A stretch of 64,000 bases of DNA. Origin: Cerasibacillus terrae (GTDB taxonomy: Bacteria > Bacillota > Bacilli > Bacillales > Amphibacillaceae). Below are positions 30,509 through 41,135 of this stretch, piece by piece (position 1 is the first letter of the stretch; every line of letters begins with the position of its first letter). The stretch spans positions 611,436 through 675,435 of the forward strand of contig NZ_VDUW01000001.1 in assembly GCF_008039555.1 (NCBI RefSeq). The letters run 5' to 3'. The notes under the pieces are model-generated. The model worked only from the letters and a program-made list of their open reading frames with translations. It did no database searches and was not told where the DNA came from. The position numbers and the translations under genes were made by a program.

Positions 30509-31186
30509 ATGGCAAAGGTAAGACAAGACGCTTGGTCACATGAAGATGATTTATTATTGGCTGAAACGGTTTTACGACATATTCGAGAAGGCAGTACACA
30601 ATTAAATGCATTTGAAGAAGTGGGGGATCACCTAAATCGAACATCAGCAGCGTGTGGTTTTCGCTGGAATGCTGAAATTCGTAAGAAATATGTGGATGCT
30701 ATTGAACTTGCAAAAAGACAACGAAAGGAAAAGAAGCGAGCATTACAAAGAAAGCAAATCGATGCAAAACAAGCTCATTTCTCTTTACCTCCTGTTCCAT
30801 CAACACCACATGTAGTGAGTGATGATGGACAAGTAGAAGAACAAGTAAATGAAGAAAGCTCAATAATTTCTTTTGATACGGTTATTTCTTTTTTAAATGA
30901 ACTTAAAAAAGAGCATACGTTTTCTAGTAGGGAAAAATTAGAATCTAAAAACCTAAAACAAGAAAATGAGAAATTAAGAAATGAAGTAAATGAGCTTCAT
31001 AAACAATTAAATTCAACCGAAAAACAACTTGCTTCGATAAAAGAAGACTATCAAACATTTATCCAAATCATGGACCGTGCTAGAAAAATGACTATTTTCA
31101 ATGAAAAAGACGCTTTAAAATCTCCAAGTTTTCGCATGGATAAGAATGGTAATTTAGAACAACTAGCCCAGAGCTCAGGGAATTAA
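30509..31186 (+). CDS. RsfA/YlbO-family prespore-specific regulator
   Basis: Myb/SANT-like DNA-binding regulator of the RsfA family; B. subtilis RsfA is a forespore (sigma-F) regulator and YlbO (GerR) acts in the mother cell. The 225 residues begin MAKVRQDAWSHEDDLLLAE, with a SANT-like domain to about residue 60 (SAACGFRWNAEIRKKY), a basic linker KRQRKEKKRA, and a long C-terminal coiled coil (about 135-190). The ATG is 8 bases after GGAG. It replaces yrvM (tcdA) of the B. subtilis order. I cannot tell which paralogue it is, so no symbol is given. Confidence 0.87.
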   Translation: MAKVRQDAWSHEDDLLLAETVLRHIREGSTQLNAFEEVGDHLNRTSAACGFRWNAEIRKKYVDAIELAKRQRKEKKRALQRKQIDAKQAHFSLPPVPSTPHVVSDDGQVEEQVNEESSIISFDTVISFLNELKKEHTFSSREKLESKNLKQENEKLRNEVNELHKQLNSTEKQLASIKEDYQTFIQIMDRARKMTIFNEKDALKSPSFRMDKNGNLEQLAQSSGN

Positions 31187-31189
31187 CAA

Positions 31190-31224
31190 AAAACTCTTCC
31201 ATATTAGATGGAAGAGTTTTTTTA
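31190..31224. terminator. Bidirectional terminator between the RsfA-like gene and 6S RNA
   Basis: AACTCTTCCAT and ATGGAAGAGTT form a perfect 11-bp stem with a 5-base loop, with A-runs on one side and T-runs on the other. It starts a few bases past the stop of the RsfA-like gene and also lies directly beyond the 3-prime end of the 6S RNA on the opposite strand, so it can end both transcripts. Confidence 0.88.
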
Positions 31225-31230
31225 TTTTAC

Positions 31231-31411
31231 GTCAAATCCCAATTGTGCCGTCCGAATTCTAGTTTTGATCCCGCTCTAGGCAGGTGGGTGCTCTGTTTTA
31301 TACATTGTACTTCCACACAAGAGGCTTGCACGCCGCATAAAAACAATCAAGCTCCCTTACATTTAGTGTTCGGTCAAAACGATATTTACAGACGAACACA
31401 TCAGGATTTCT
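31231..31411 (-). ncRNA. ssrS: 6S RNA (bsrA/ssrS)
   Basis: Non-coding RNA of about 180 bases that mimics an open promoter and sequesters sigma-A RNA polymerase. Read on the minus strand, the 5-prime end AAATCCTGATGTGTT and the internal GCAAGCCTCTTG and CACCCACCT segments match what I recall of Bacillus 6S-1 RNA. The termini pair (AAATCC with GGATTT), as expected for the closing stem. It lies upstream of aspS in the same place as B. subtilis bsrA. A TTACGA/TATAAA pair spaced by 16 bases precedes it. The ends are accurate to a few bases only. The rest of the 31187-31525 gap is a terminator and promoter DNA. Confidence 0.87.
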
Positions 31412-31525
31412 TTATATCTCATTGTAAAATAATCGTAACATAATACTTTTAAAAATTCAATTCCTTATTTATGAAAACTCTATTACAAGTTTACATTTTT
31501 ATAACAATTCTCTTTGGTTAGCATA

Positions 31526-33289
31526 TTACTCTTCAGGAAACATAATATGCAATTCTTTCAGCTGTTCTGCACTTACTTCATTTGGAGCATCTGTTAATAA
31601 ATCAGATGCAGAAGCAGTTTTAGGGAATAAGATGGTGTCTCTTAAATTGGAACGGCCTGCGAGTAACATTACAATTCTGTCTAGACCAAGTGCAACACCG
31701 CCATGTGGTGGAGCACCATATTCAAGTGATTCTAATAAAAACCCAAACTGTTCCTCTGCTTTTTCTTTTGTAAATCCAAGCGACTGGAACATTTTTTCTT
31801 GAAGATCCTTTTTATAAATCCGTAATGACCCTCCACCTAATTCATATCCATTAAGAACGAGGTCATAGGCAATGGCCCGTACATTACCTGGGTCTGTTTG
31901 TAATTTATCAAGATCTTCCTCAACAGGCATTGTAAATGGGTGATGTGCTGCAAAATATCGTTCTTCTTCTTCGTCATATTCGAGTAATGGCCAATCCGTA
32001 ACCCAAAGGAAATTAAATTTAGCTTCATCAATTAACCCTAACTCTTTTCCTAGTTTTAAACGTAATGCCCCTAAACTATGGAAAACGACTCTGTTATTTG
32101 CAGCTACAAATAATAATAAATCTCCATCCTCGACTTTTGCTTGTTGAATAAGCCCTTGTTTTTCATCATCTGATAAAAATTTAGCAATCGGTCCTTTTAA
32201 TTCATTCTCCTGCATTTTCACCCATGCAAGTCCTTTTGCACCGTAGACTTTGACATAATCTGTTAGTTTATCGATATCTTTTCGAGAGTAATGAGCTGCT
32301 TGTCTTTTTACATTTAATAAACTCACCCTGCCTCCCGCTTCAATTGTTCCACTAAATACTTTAAAGGATGATTCTTCAAACAAATCAGAGACATGAATTA
32401 ATTCCATTCCAAATCTTGTATCTGGTTTATCTGATCCGAATCGCTCCATTGCCTCAGCATATTTCATTCGGGGTAATGGTAAAGAAATTTCTATATTTTT
32501 CACTTCTTTCATGACATGGTACATCATTTTTTCGGTCATATCCATGATCTCATCTCTCGTCATAAAAGATGTCTCAATATCAACCTGTGTAAATTCTGGT
32601 TGTCTGTCCGCACGTAAATCTTCATCTCTAAAACAGCGAGCAATTTGATAGTATTTTTCAAAACCACTAACCATTAATAACTGTTTAAATAATTGTGGTG
32701 ATTGTGGTAATGCATAAAATTCTTTTGGATGCACTCTGCTTGGAACAAGATAATCCCTTGCACCTTCAGGCGTGCTTTTTGTTAAAATGGGGGTTTCCAT
32801 TTCTAAAAATCCAAAGTTATTTAAGAAATGACGGATTTCCTGTGTAATTTGGTGACGCATTTTAAATGTCTGTTGTAGTGCTTGCCTTCGCAAATCAAGA
32901 TATCTATATTTCAATCGTAAATCTTCTGACACGTCTGTTTCGTTTTCTATTAGAAATGGTGGGTTTTTCGACTTATTTAGAACATCAATTTGATCTGCTA
33001 TAATTTCAATTGTTCCTGTTTTCATATCATGATTGACTGTACTTTCCTCACGTTTAACAACTTGCCCATGCACTTGAATAACATATTCATTTCTAACCGT
33101 ATCAGCAATTTTAATGGCTTCTTCTGATGTTTCTGGATTAAAAACAACTTGGACAATTCCAGAGCGATCACGTAAATCAATGAAAATAAGTCCACCTAAA
33201 TCACGACGTTTCTGTACCCATCCTTTAATAAGCACTTTCTCATCAATATTTTCTTTTGTTAATGTTCCTGCATAGGTTCTTTCCGTCAT
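31526..33289 (-). CDS. aspS: Aspartyl-tRNA synthetase
   Basis: Class II synthetase that charges tRNA-Asp. The 587 residues have the N-terminal OB anticodon-binding domain ([20 protein letters not shown]), motif 2 in [20 protein letters not shown], the bacterial GAD insert, and motif 3 [15 protein letters not shown]. The size and the GAD insert indicate the bacterial type. The ribosome-binding site AAGGAGGT overlaps the end of hisS, which ends 3 bases before the start, so both are read from one T-box-controlled transcript. Confidence 0.96.
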   Translation of the reverse strand: MTERTYAGTLTKENIDEKVLIKGWVQKRRDLGGLIFIDLRDRSGIVQVVFNPETSEEAIKIADTVRNEYVIQVHGQVVKREESTVNHDMKTGTIEIIADQIDVLNKSKNPPFLIENETDVSEDLRLKYRYLDLRRQALQQTFKMRHQITQEIRHFLNNFGFLEMETPILTKSTPEGARDYLVPSRVHPKEFYALPQSPQLFKQLLMVSGFEKYYQIARCFRDEDLRADRQPEFTQVDIETSFMTRDEIMDMTEKMMYHVMKEVKNIEISLPLPRMKYAEAMERFGSDKPDTRFGMELIHVSDLFEESSFKVFSGTIEAGGRVSLLNVKRQAAHYSRKDIDKLTDYVKVYGAKGLAWVKMQENELKGPIAKFLSDDEKQGLIQQAKVEDGDLLLFVAANNRVVFHSLGALRLKLGKELGLIDEAKFNFLWVTDWPLLEYDEEEERYFAAHHPFTMPVEEDLDKLQTDPGNVRAIAYDLVLNGYELGGGSLRIYKKDLQEKMFQSLGFTKEKAEEQFGFLLESLEYGAPPHGGVALGLDRIVMLLAGRSNLRDTILFPKTASASDLLTDAPNEVSAEQLKELHIMFPEE

Positions 33290-33292
33290 TTT

Positions 33293-34564
33293 TTATACCT
33301 CCTTTAAAGTTAACGTTTGAACAAGGTTTGTTAAAGGGATTTCTTCTTGTTCACCGGTTTCCATATCTTTCAAATTAATAATTTCTTTATCTAATTCTTC
33401 ATCCCCTAAAACAAGGACATACCTCACATTTAAGCGATTAGCCGCTTTAAATTGTGCTTTTGGTTTTCTTCCTTGATAATCTTTATCCACCTGTATTCCA
33501 TGTTTCCTTAAATAATGGATGATTCTAAATGATTCTACATCTGCTCTTTCACCCATTGTAACCATATAATAATCAAGCTGGTTTGTTAGTGGTAGTGAAA
33601 TATTTTCTGCTTCAAGTGCTAATAACAATCGTTCGATTCCCATACCAAAACCAATTCCAGGTGTGCTTGGACCTCCTAGTTCTTCTACTAGGCCATTATA
33701 TCTCCCACCACCAGCCAAGGTTGTAATGGCACCAAATCCTTCTGCTTCACTCATGATTTCAAATGCAGTGTGATTATAATAATCCAGCCCACGCACTAAA
33801 TTAGGATCTACTTCATAGTCCACCCCAATTGTTGTTAAATAAGATTTCACTTTATCAAAATAGCTTCGCGACTCTTCATTTAAGTAGTCTAAAATAGATG
33901 GAGCTTTCTTCATTGCAGGATGTTCACTATCTGTTTTACAATCGAGTACACGCAATGGGTTTTGTTCTAATCTTGTTTGACAATCCTTACATAGCTCTTC
34001 CTTATGTGGTGTGAAGTGTTCAACTAAAGCTTTGCGATATTGTGCTCTACTCTCTTCATCTCCTAAAGAGTTGATTACTAGTTTTAATGATGTCAAACCT
34101 AATTCTTTATAACAGGTCATAGCTAAGTCAATTACTTCTGCATCAATAGCAGGATCTTTACTTCCTAATACTTCTACCCCAAATTGATTCAATTGTCGCA
34201 TTCTTCCTTGCTGTGGACGCTCATAACGGAACATTTGCATAAAATAAAATAATTTATGTGGTTGTTTTGGGTCACCATATAATTTATTTTCTACATATGC
34301 ACGAGCAACAGGAGCCGTACCTTCTGGACGAAGAGTTATACTCCTTCCACCTCGATCTTTAAATTCATACATTTCTTTTTGAACAATATCTGTTGTGTCC
34401 CCTACACTTCGTTGAAATAGTTCTGTATGTTCAAATAAAGGTGTTCGAATTTCTTTATAATTATATCGTTGGCAAATTGACTTAAATTGTTTTTCGATAT
34501 ATTGCCATTTTTTTGCTTGTTCAGGAAGTATGTCCATCGTTCCTCTTGGTGCTTTTATCTTCAT
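33293..34564 (-). CDS. hisS: Histidyl-tRNA synthetase
   Basis: Class II synthetase that charges tRNA-His. The 423 residues start [20 protein letters not shown] and contain motif 2 [20 protein letters not shown], the histidine signatures [15 protein letters not shown] and [14 protein letters not shown], and a C-terminal anticodon-binding domain. The ATG is 6 bases after GGAGGGG; the open frame extends upstream without a site. First gene of hisS-aspS, under a T-box leader. Confidence 0.96.
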   Translation of the reverse strand: MKIKAPRGTMDILPEQAKKWQYIEKQFKSICQRYNYKEIRTPLFEHTELFQRSVGDTTDIVQKEMYEFKDRGGRSITLRPEGTAPVARAYVENKLYGDPKQPHKLFYFMQMFRYERPQQGRMRQLNQFGVEVLGSKDPAIDAEVIDLAMTCYKELGLTSLKLVINSLGDEESRAQYRKALVEHFTPHKEELCKDCQTRLEQNPLRVLDCKTDSEHPAMKKAPSILDYLNEESRSYFDKVKSYLTTIGVDYEVDPNLVRGLDYYNHTAFEIMSEAEGFGAITTLAGGGRYNGLVEELGGPSTPGIGFGMGIERLLLALEAENISLPLTNQLDYYMVTMGERADVESFRIIHYLRKHGIQVDKDYQGRKPKAQFKAANRLNVRYVLVLGDEELDKEIINLKDMETGEQEEIPLTNLVQTLTLKEV

Positions 34565-34620
34565 AAATTTCCCCTCCATATTCTTTAACAAAACATGTTA
34601 ATATTTTTCATTTTAAACAT

Positions 34621-34850
34621 AAAAAAACCCTCTATCCCTATAATTAGGGACGAGAGTATTCCCGCGTTGCCACCCTTGTTGACACAAATATGCATCCACT
34701 TCACACAGTTAACGCCTGTGAACGGCTATATCTAATCAACGTTCGATACAGCACTTCCGGAGTGTCCTTCATTGGTACATCATGTAAAATGCTTTCAGCC
34801 TTTGGCATTTTTTCTCTGACCAGATTATTACCAATTACTTGATCCATCAT
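34621..34850 (-). promoter_or_regulatory. T-box riboswitch of the hisS-aspS operon
   Basis: On the minus strand the leader contains the T-box AAGGGTGGCAACGCGG (about 34661-34676) followed by a terminator (TCCCTA with TAGGGA, extended by CTCT/AGAG, then TTTTTTT). The candidate specifier region on the 3-prime side of stem I reads AAGGACACTCC (near 34765), holding GAC (Asp) and CAC (His) as overlapping triplets. Which one is in the specifier loop cannot be decided without folding. The 5-prime end is approximate. Confidence 0.9.
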
Positions 34851-34923
34851 TAGTTTTTATTTATAACGTCCTAAAATAATTGATTATGAATAGATACTAT
34901 ATTAGTATGTGACATCTTTTATG

Positions 34924-35097
34924 TCAAGTACGTTCTATTTTTTTCTTTAATAAATGTACTTCTCCTAATGTAATTCCCAATTCTTGTGCAATTTCCATAT
35001 GGTTTAATATGCTTTGTAGTTCTAAAAATCGGTGAAAATCTATTCCATATAAATCTTTTGATTGGTGTATTTCCTTTTTCTTATAGGGTACATGCAT
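34924..35097 (-). CDS. 57-residue helix-turn-helix-like protein, function unknown
   Basis: Small protein starting MHVPYKKKEIHQSKDLYG, with a predicted helix-turn-helix in HMEIAQELGITLGEVHLLKK near the C-terminus, similar to sigma region 4 or DNA-binding helices. The ATG lies after a strong AAGGAGG site (8 bases), which argues that it is a real gene. It sits between dtd and hisS, where B. subtilis has a small gene of similar kind and the amidase yrvJ; the amidase is absent. I see no further domain. It may be a small transcriptional regulator; no target is known. Confidence 0.72.
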   Translation of the reverse strand: MHVPYKKKEIHQSKDLYGIDFHRFLELQSILNHMEIAQELGITLGEVHLLKKKIERT

Positions 35098-35184
35098 TTG
35101 TATTTCCTCCTTATAAAGATATACATAGCATGGCCCTATTTTCATATTTTTATGAACGACAAAAATCATGGAATGTGTAGTATA

Positions 35185-35631
35185 TTATTTATCATTACTA
35201 TCAATAATAATGGTTACAGGTCCAACATTTGTAAAACGAACATCCATCATTGCGCCAAATTGCCCGGTTTCTACATGTAAACCTTCGTCTTTCAGCAATT
35301 GGTTAAATTTCTCATATAACTCATTAGCATAGTCTGGCTTTGCAGCTTTTACAAAACTTGGCCTTCTTCCTTTTCTTGTATCTGCATATAAAGTGAACTG
35401 TGAAATGGATAACACACTACCATTAATATCTTTTATTGATAGATTCATCTTGCCTTCTTCATCTTCAAAAATACGCAAATTAGCAATTTTCTGTACAAGA
35501 TATTCAACATCTTGCATAGAATCATCATGTGTTACACCTAGAAGTATGACAAGGCCTTCATCGACCTTACCAATGACTTCATTTGAAACCGTAACACTAG
35601 CATGATTAGCTCTTTGAATAACAGCTCTCAT
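35185..35631 (-). CDS. dtd: D-aminoacyl-tRNA deacylase
   Basis: Removes D-amino acids from mischarged tRNA. The 148 residues have the active-site motif [13 protein letters not shown] and the conserved cis-Gly-Pro in [13 protein letters not shown]. The ATG follows GAGGAGG. It is downstream of relA by 24 bases, an order that is common in Firmicutes. Confidence 0.95.
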   Translation of the reverse strand: MRAVIQRANHASVTVSNEVIGKVDEGLVILLGVTHDDSMQDVEYLVQKIANLRIFEDEEGKMNLSIKDINGSVLSISQFTLYADTRKGRRPSFVKAAKPDYANELYEKFNQLLKDEGLHVETGQFGAMMDVRFTNVGPVTIIIDSNDK

Positions 35632-35655
35632 TTTAATTGCCTCCTCTATACTTCA

Positions 35656-37845
35656 TTAATGTAGTACGCGTGATACAGTGTATACATCTTTGATTTGTTT
35701 AATTTGACGGACAATTTTATGCAAATGGCTTTTGTTATGAATTAAAATAGTCAACTGAACCATAGCAATTTTATCACGGTCTGTTTTGCCATTTACATGT
35801 GTGATACTTGTATTTGTTTCATTGATTACTTGTAACACTTCATTTAGAAGACCTTTTCTATCGAAACCATTTATTTCAAGATCAACATGGTATTGTTTTT
35901 TATCTTGGTATGACTCCCATTGGACGGGTAATAACCGAGTTTGCGCTTCATCTGACTGGATATTTGTACAATTAACTCTGTGTACAGAAATTCCTCGACC
36001 TTTTGTAATATAACCAACAATTTGGTCCCCAGGAACTGGATTACAACATTTAGATAGACGAACTAGCAAATTATCTACATTCTCTACAATAACTCCTGAA
36101 TCATGATTCCGTTTCTTGTCTACTTCCTGTTTCTTATCCTCTAATTGCTGTTCAAGCTTTTGTTCTTTCTGTTGTGTCGCACGTTCTTTTTCAGTTAAAC
36201 GTGTAGCAACTAAGGATGCAGTTATTCCTTGATAGCCAACAGCAGCATACATGTCGTCTTCACTTGTAAAATTATACTTTCTAAAAATACGGTCTAAGTT
36301 CTCGGGAATGATAATATCTTTCGGATTAAAACCTAATGCCCGAATTTCTTTTTCGACCATCTCTTTCCCTTTTATAATATTCTCTTCTTTGCGCTGCTTT
36401 TTGAAAAATTGTCTTATCCTATTTTTCGCTTGTGATGTCTGTGTAATATGAAGCCAATCATGTGATGGTCCATAAGAATGCTTTGATGTCAAAACTTCTA
36501 CAATATCCCCTGTTTTTAATTTATAATCGAGGGGTTCCATTTTACTGTTTATTTTTGCCCCAATTGTTTGATTTCCAATTTCCGTATGAATACGATACGC
36601 AAAGTCAATTGGCACAGAACCAGATGGTAATTCAATCACATCTCCCTTAGGCGTAAAAACATATACCATATCTGAGAATAAATCGACTTTTAAGGATTCC
36701 ATGAACTCTTCCGCATCATGTGTTTCATTTTGCCATTCTAATATTTCTCTGAACCATGCTAATTTCTTTTCGAAAGTAGGGCCATTTTTAGCCTGTTTTC
36801 CTTCTTTATATGCCCAATGTGCGGCAATCCCATATTCAGCAATTTCATGCATCTCTTTTGTCCGAATTTGTACCTCTAATGGATCACCTTGTGGTCCGAT
36901 AACCGTTGTATGCAGAGACTGATATAAATTCGGCTTAGGCATGGCAATATAGTCTTTAAAACGGCCAGGCATTGGCTTCCAACACGTGTGAATAATGCCT
37001 AAAACCGCATAACAATCTTTTATGCTGTCTACAAGTACACGAACAGCCAATAAATCATAAATCTCATTAAATTGTTTATGTTGTTTTGTCATTTTACGAT
37101 AAATACTATAAATGTGTTTTGGCCGACCGGAAATATCTGCGATAATCCTTACATCTTTTAACTGGTGATGAATTTCTTTGATGACATCTTCTATATATGA
37201 TTCACGTTCTGCACGTTTTTGCTTCATTAAATGTACAATACGGTAATATTGTTGTGGGTTTAAATAACGTAATGATGTATCTTCTAATTCCCATTTGATT
37301 GTAGAGATTCCTAGCCGATGTGCTAATGGTGCGAAAATTTCCAATGTCTCATTTGATATGCGTCTTTGTTTATGTGGTGGCATATGTTTTAATGTGCGCA
37401 TATTATGCAAACGATCTGCTAATTTTATTAATATAACGCGCATGTCTTTTGCCATCGCCACAAACATCTTCCGATGATTTTCTGCTTGAAGGGCTTCTTT
37501 TGATTTATATTTTATCTTTCCGAGTTTGGTCACCCCATCTACAAGCATGGCAACTTCTTCATTGAATTCTTCACTTAATTGTTCTAACGTTACATTCGTA
37601 TCCTCTACAACATCATGTAAAAAGCCACCGGCAATTGTTGCAGGGTCCATTTTTAATTCAACAAGTATACCGGCTACCTGAACAGGATGTGTTATATATT
37701 TTTCACCAGACTTCCGAAACTGTCCTTCATGGGATATTTCTGCAAAGTTATAGGCATGCCAAATAAAAGTTATATCATCTTCTGTTAAGTATTTTCCCGC
37801 TTGTTCGATTATACTGTCAATTGTTATTTCATTATTCTTTGTCAT
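35656..37845 (-). CDS. relA: RelA/Rel, bifunctional (p)ppGpp synthetase/hydrolase
   Basis: Makes and degrades the alarmone (p)ppGpp in the stringent response. The 729 residues contain an N-terminal HD hydrolase domain with His53, His77, Asp78 and the ED pair (81-82) all intact, a synthetase domain (RFKDYIAMPKPNLYQSLHTT), a TGS domain (YVFTPKGDVIELPSGSVPID), a zinc/RIS region (RLSKCCNPVPGDQIVGYITK) and a C-terminal ACT domain. Both activities are therefore expected. The ATG follows AAAGGTG. It starts a unit with dtd. Confidence 0.96.
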   Translation of the reverse strand: MTKNNEITIDSIIEQAGKYLTEDDITFIWHAYNFAEISHEGQFRKSGEKYITHPVQVAGILVELKMDPATIAGGFLHDVVEDTNVTLEQLSEEFNEEVAMLVDGVTKLGKIKYKSKEALQAENHRKMFVAMAKDMRVILIKLADRLHNMRTLKHMPPHKQRRISNETLEIFAPLAHRLGISTIKWELEDTSLRYLNPQQYYRIVHLMKQKRAERESYIEDVIKEIHHQLKDVRIIADISGRPKHIYSIYRKMTKQHKQFNEIYDLLAVRVLVDSIKDCYAVLGIIHTCWKPMPGRFKDYIAMPKPNLYQSLHTTVIGPQGDPLEVQIRTKEMHEIAEYGIAAHWAYKEGKQAKNGPTFEKKLAWFREILEWQNETHDAEEFMESLKVDLFSDMVYVFTPKGDVIELPSGSVPIDFAYRIHTEIGNQTIGAKINSKMEPLDYKLKTGDIVEVLTSKHSYGPSHDWLHITQTSQAKNRIRQFFKKQRKEENIIKGKEMVEKEIRALGFNPKDIIIPENLDRIFRKYNFTSEDDMYAAVGYQGITASLVATRLTEKERATQQKEQKLEQQLEDKKQEVDKKRNHDSGVIVENVDNLLVRLSKCCNPVPGDQIVGYITKGRGISVHRVNCTNIQSDEAQTRLLPVQWESYQDKKQYHVDLEINGFDRKGLLNEVLQVINETNTSITHVNGKTDRDKIAMVQLTILIHNKSHLHKIVRQIKQIKDVYTVSRVLH

Positions 37846-38041
37846 TTATTAATCACCTTTATTTAATCAGTCGTAGAGAATACACTTCTTTCTAATAGTA
37901 TCGAAAATTTCAAGTAAAAAGTAAAGTATTTCATGTTAAAACATATGGCTTTTTTCGTGTGTTTACTAGTTAATGTGATTTCAGTCATTATTCCAATGAA
38001 AAAACCTACTATAACAACAAATTTCTAAAAAAATCCAAACA

Positions 38042-38085
38042 TTAAAATAAGAGGCCTGACGTTAAAAAATCATGGCGCCAGACCT
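38042..38085 (-). terminator. Terminator after apt
   Basis: On the minus strand AGGTCTGGCG and CGTCAGGCCT form a 10-bp stem with two G-U pairs, followed by TTATTTTAAT. It lies about 12 bases past the apt stop codon. The gap up to relA (38086 aside) holds only AT-rich promoter-like DNA. Confidence 0.75.
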
Positions 38086-38096
38086 ATTTCCAATTA

Positions 38097-38612
38097 TTAT
38101 TCATATTTCATTAATGTTAATACATCATAGTCTTTTAGTTTTTCCATTCCATTTAAGTATGCTAAATCTATTAGAAAAGCACATCCAACAACAATTCCAC
38201 CTAGCTTTTCGACTAATTTTATTGTTGCTTCAATGGTTCCACCTGTTGCAAGTAAGTCATCTGTAATAAGTACTCGTTGTCCAGGTTTAATCGCATCTTT
38301 ATGAAGGGTTAGTACATTTTCACCATACTCCAAACCATACGATACCTTAATAACGTCTCGTGGTAATTTACCTTCTTTTCGAACCGGTGCAAAGCCTACT
38401 TCTAAGGCATAGGATACGGGGCAACCAATAATAAATCCTCTTGCTTCAGGTCCAACAATAATGTCAGCCTTTTTTTCTTTTGCATATTCTATAATTTCAT
38501 CAATTGCTGCTTTAAATACTTTACCATCAGCCATTAAAGGGGTAATATCTTTAAATTCAACTCCTTCTTTTGGCCAATCTTGTACAATTTTAATATGTTC
38601 TTTATAATCCAT
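38097..38612 (-). CDS. apt: Adenine phosphoribosyltransferase
   Basis: Converts adenine and PRPP to AMP in purine salvage, including adenine released by MtnN (12925-13614). The 171 residues begin [20 protein letters not shown] and carry the PRPP motif [17 protein letters not shown] and the loop PEARGFIIG. The ATG follows AAGGAGGA by 8 bases. It overlaps the end of recJ by 11 bases. The order recJ-apt-relA is conserved in Bacilli. Confidence 0.96.
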   Translation of the reverse strand: MDYKEHIKIVQDWPKEGVEFKDITPLMADGKVFKAAIDEIIEYAKEKKADIIVGPEARGFIIGCPVSYALEVGFAPVRKEGKLPRDVIKVSYGLEYGENVLTLHKDAIKPGQRVLITDDLLATGGTIEATIKLVEKLGGIVVGCAFLIDLAYLNGMEKLKDYDVLTLMKYE

Positions 38613-40938
38613 AACTGGCTTCCTCCTTAGACATATCCATACCTGGCAGACACTTGGCAAACCACTTCTTTAATTGATCATATGTTGAATAATATAACAT
38701 TTTTTCTATTTTTGCACGTTCGATTTGTTGTTGATATGTCTTTGATGATTGTAAATCTTGTTTTTTTGGTGATGGGTTAATTTGAATTACTCCACCATCT
38801 ATCTTAACAAATTCTAATTCAAAAAACACCTTTGACATCCATAATACCTTTTCTTTTGACCATTGTTTCATTCTTATAATTTGACTTAGTTCATTTTTGA
38901 GATTAATTTCTTTTCGTTTCAATAACAACATATATAACCATTTAAAATCTTCCCTTGATGGTATAGCAGTCATATAGGCACTGTTTTCGACTTGGAAACA
39001 TGCATAAATATTCTTTGGTTCCATCCACTCAACAATATCTTTTAATTTCGTTAGTTGTGGTGGTAAATCGTAAATATATAAAGCATCTACTTGTTCCATA
39101 AATTCTAGACTACTTGTATAATGCAGTATTGTCGCATCTTTAGGAATAGAGTACTTGGTATTATTTTCCTCATTTAAAAGGACAACATTATGCTGATTTT
39201 GTTCCATAAAGAAAGAAATATCTATTTCACTTTTTCCACGATAATCAAAAACTTGTCTTGTTTCAATTTGCATGTCTTGCATAACCATTTGTGGCTTTTT
39301 AAAACCATTCCATTCATTAATCCCTAATTCTCCAACAATAGACACTGCTGTATTTGGTGTTACATAAGGATACAAATTCCCCATCTGAAAACCAATTGCC
39401 TCTACAGATGCATTTTCTTCGTTAAATGCTAGTTTTAAGTGATTTTTCAAATGTCCTATTTGTCTAGCATTGTCAGGGATAGCATGAATGCGGAAAATAG
39501 GCTTTGGATTCCCCATTCCAAATGGTGCCATTTTATTGATTTCAGTAATGAGTACTTCATCAATTTCCGTAATTTCTAATGTCCCATTCACCTGGATAAT
39601 TTGTTTGAAATCTGCTTCTGTTAGTTCGGATTGAATCAATTGATTTAATTCAGAACGAAAAACGTCCACATTTTCAATCGGCAAGGTCATTCCTGCTGCT
39701 TGTGAATGACCACCAAAATTGGTGAAAAGATGTTTTAATTTCATACATTGTTGGAATAAATCAAATGTTGGAATACTTCTAGCAGAACCTTTTGCAATTG
39801 TCTTATCTTCATTGATTGATAAGACAATTGCTGGTCTATCATATGTTTTTACTAATCGTGATGCAACAATTCCTAACACACCTTCATTCCAACCTTGTTT
39901 TGCAACAACAATCGCACTATGTGTGTCATTTGGATCTACCAGTTGTTCTGCTTCTTCTACAATGTCTGAAACAATTTGTTGACGTCTTTCATTTATTTCT
40001 TGAATAGTAGTAGCTAATTGCTCGGCTTCCTCTACATCTTTTGAAAGTAATAACCTTACAGCCATCGTAGCATTCTGTAAACGACCCACTGCATTGATTC
40101 TGGGGCCAATTCTAAAACCGACATCTTCTTCTGTTACTTCTCCATCTATATGGCATTGTTTTTTTAATGCAACCAAGCCTTTTTTCGTTGTTGTTGATAA
40201 TTGCTTCAATCCGTAAAACGCTAGGATACGATTCTCATCAACAAGTGGTACAAGATCTGCAATGGTTCCTATCGCTACAAAATCCAATAAATGCTCAGGA
40301 AAATACCCTAATAAATATTGAGCAAGTTTAAAAGCTACTCCTACACCTGCTAGTTCATCAAATGGATAATCTGGGGAACATTTTGGATGAATCAATGCGT
40401 AAGCATCAGGTAATTCACCCTGGGCTTCATGATGGTCTGTAATAATGAGATCTATCCCCAATTCCTTTGCAACTTTTGCTTCGTGTAGAGCGGCAACCCC
40501 ATTATCAACTGTGATAATGACACGGACTCCGTTATCTTTTGCTTTACGAAAAGCAGTCTCATTTGGACCATACCCTTCTGTAAAGCGATTGGGAATATAA
40601 TAATCACAATTTGCCCCTAATTCCTGTAATGCCGTTATTAGTAATGCGGTGGAACTCACCCCATCGGCATCATAATCTCCATAAACTAATATCTTTTCAT
40701 TAGCTTGTAGTGCTTCGTCAATTCTCTTCTTTGCTTTTTGTATGCTTGAGAAATTCCCCGGGTCATGTAATCTTTTTATTTGTGGTGAAAGAAATTCTTT
40801 CACTTGTTCTTCTTCTGTTATGCCACGTTGAACGAGCAATCGTTTTAGCACAGGGGACAAATTTGTTTCATTTTCCCAATTTGTTTCTATCTGATTTTCC
40901 ATATTTGTAAATTTCCAAGCGGATTTATTTTTTAACAT
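38602..40938 (-). CDS. recJ: RecJ, single-strand-specific DNA exonuclease
   Basis: 5-prime to 3-prime exonuclease used in recombination and repair. The 778-residue protein has the DHH phosphoesterase motifs [27 protein letters not shown] and [10 protein letters not shown], the DHHA1 region [13 protein letters not shown], an OB-fold and an extra C-terminal region of about 190 residues typical of Bacillus RecJ. It starts after AGGGGTGA and overlaps apt at its end. Confidence 0.95.
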   Translation of the reverse strand: MLKNKSAWKFTNMENQIETNWENETNLSPVLKRLLVQRGITEEEQVKEFLSPQIKRLHDPGNFSSIQKAKKRIDEALQANEKILVYGDYDADGVSSTALLITALQELGANCDYYIPNRFTEGYGPNETAFRKAKDNGVRVIITVDNGVAALHEAKVAKELGIDLIITDHHEAQGELPDAYALIHPKCSPDYPFDELAGVGVAFKLAQYLLGYFPEHLLDFVAIGTIADLVPLVDENRILAFYGLKQLSTTTKKGLVALKKQCHIDGEVTEEDVGFRIGPRINAVGRLQNATMAVRLLLSKDVEEAEQLATTIQEINERRQQIVSDIVEEAEQLVDPNDTHSAIVVAKQGWNEGVLGIVASRLVKTYDRPAIVLSINEDKTIAKGSARSIPTFDLFQQCMKLKHLFTNFGGHSQAAGMTLPIENVDVFRSELNQLIQSELTEADFKQIIQVNGTLEITEIDEVLITEINKMAPFGMGNPKPIFRIHAIPDNARQIGHLKNHLKLAFNEENASVEAIGFQMGNLYPYVTPNTAVSIVGELGINEWNGFKKPQMVMQDMQIETRQVFDYRGKSEIDISFFMEQNQHNVVLLNEENNTKYSIPKDATILHYTSSLEFMEQVDALYIYDLPPQLTKLKDIVEWMEPKNIYACFQVENSAYMTAIPSREDFKWLYMLLLKRKEINLKNELSQIIRMKQWSKEKVLWMSKVFFELEFVKIDGGVIQINPSPKKQDLQSSKTYQQQIERAKIEKMLYYSTYDQLKKWFAKCLPGMDMSKEEASYGL

Positions 40939-41083
40939 ATATTCACCCCTGACCCATCTATTATACAGAACGGTTTTAGATGGAGCAATTAGAAAATCCC
41001 TGACCTAGGCCAGGAATAACCAAGAAAATGGGGGAGAATACCATCACATTTTTAACAGAGTGCCTTCTGATTATTTTAAATTC

Positions 41084-41119
41084 AAAAAGAATCCATATTC
41101 TTGATGAATATGGATTCTT
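41084..41119 (-). terminator. Terminator after secDF
   Basis: AAGAATCCATATTC and GAATATGGATTCTT form a perfect 14-bp stem with a 5-base loop, followed on the minus strand by TTTTTGAATT. It lies about 16 bases past the secDF stop codon. Confidence 0.85.
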
Positions 41120-41135
41120 ATTTAACATACTCGTT

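Noticed and set aside
37933..38028. Plus-strand open frame of 31 codons, hydrophobic (MLKHMAFFVCLLVNVISVII), between relA and apt
   Set aside because: No ribosome-binding site at the ATG, no promoter seen, composition expected by chance in an AT-rich spacer.
40976..41060. CCTGACCTAGGCCAGG hairpin upstream of recJ
   Set aside because: Short, with no T-run; position does not fit a terminator and no operator family is recognised.
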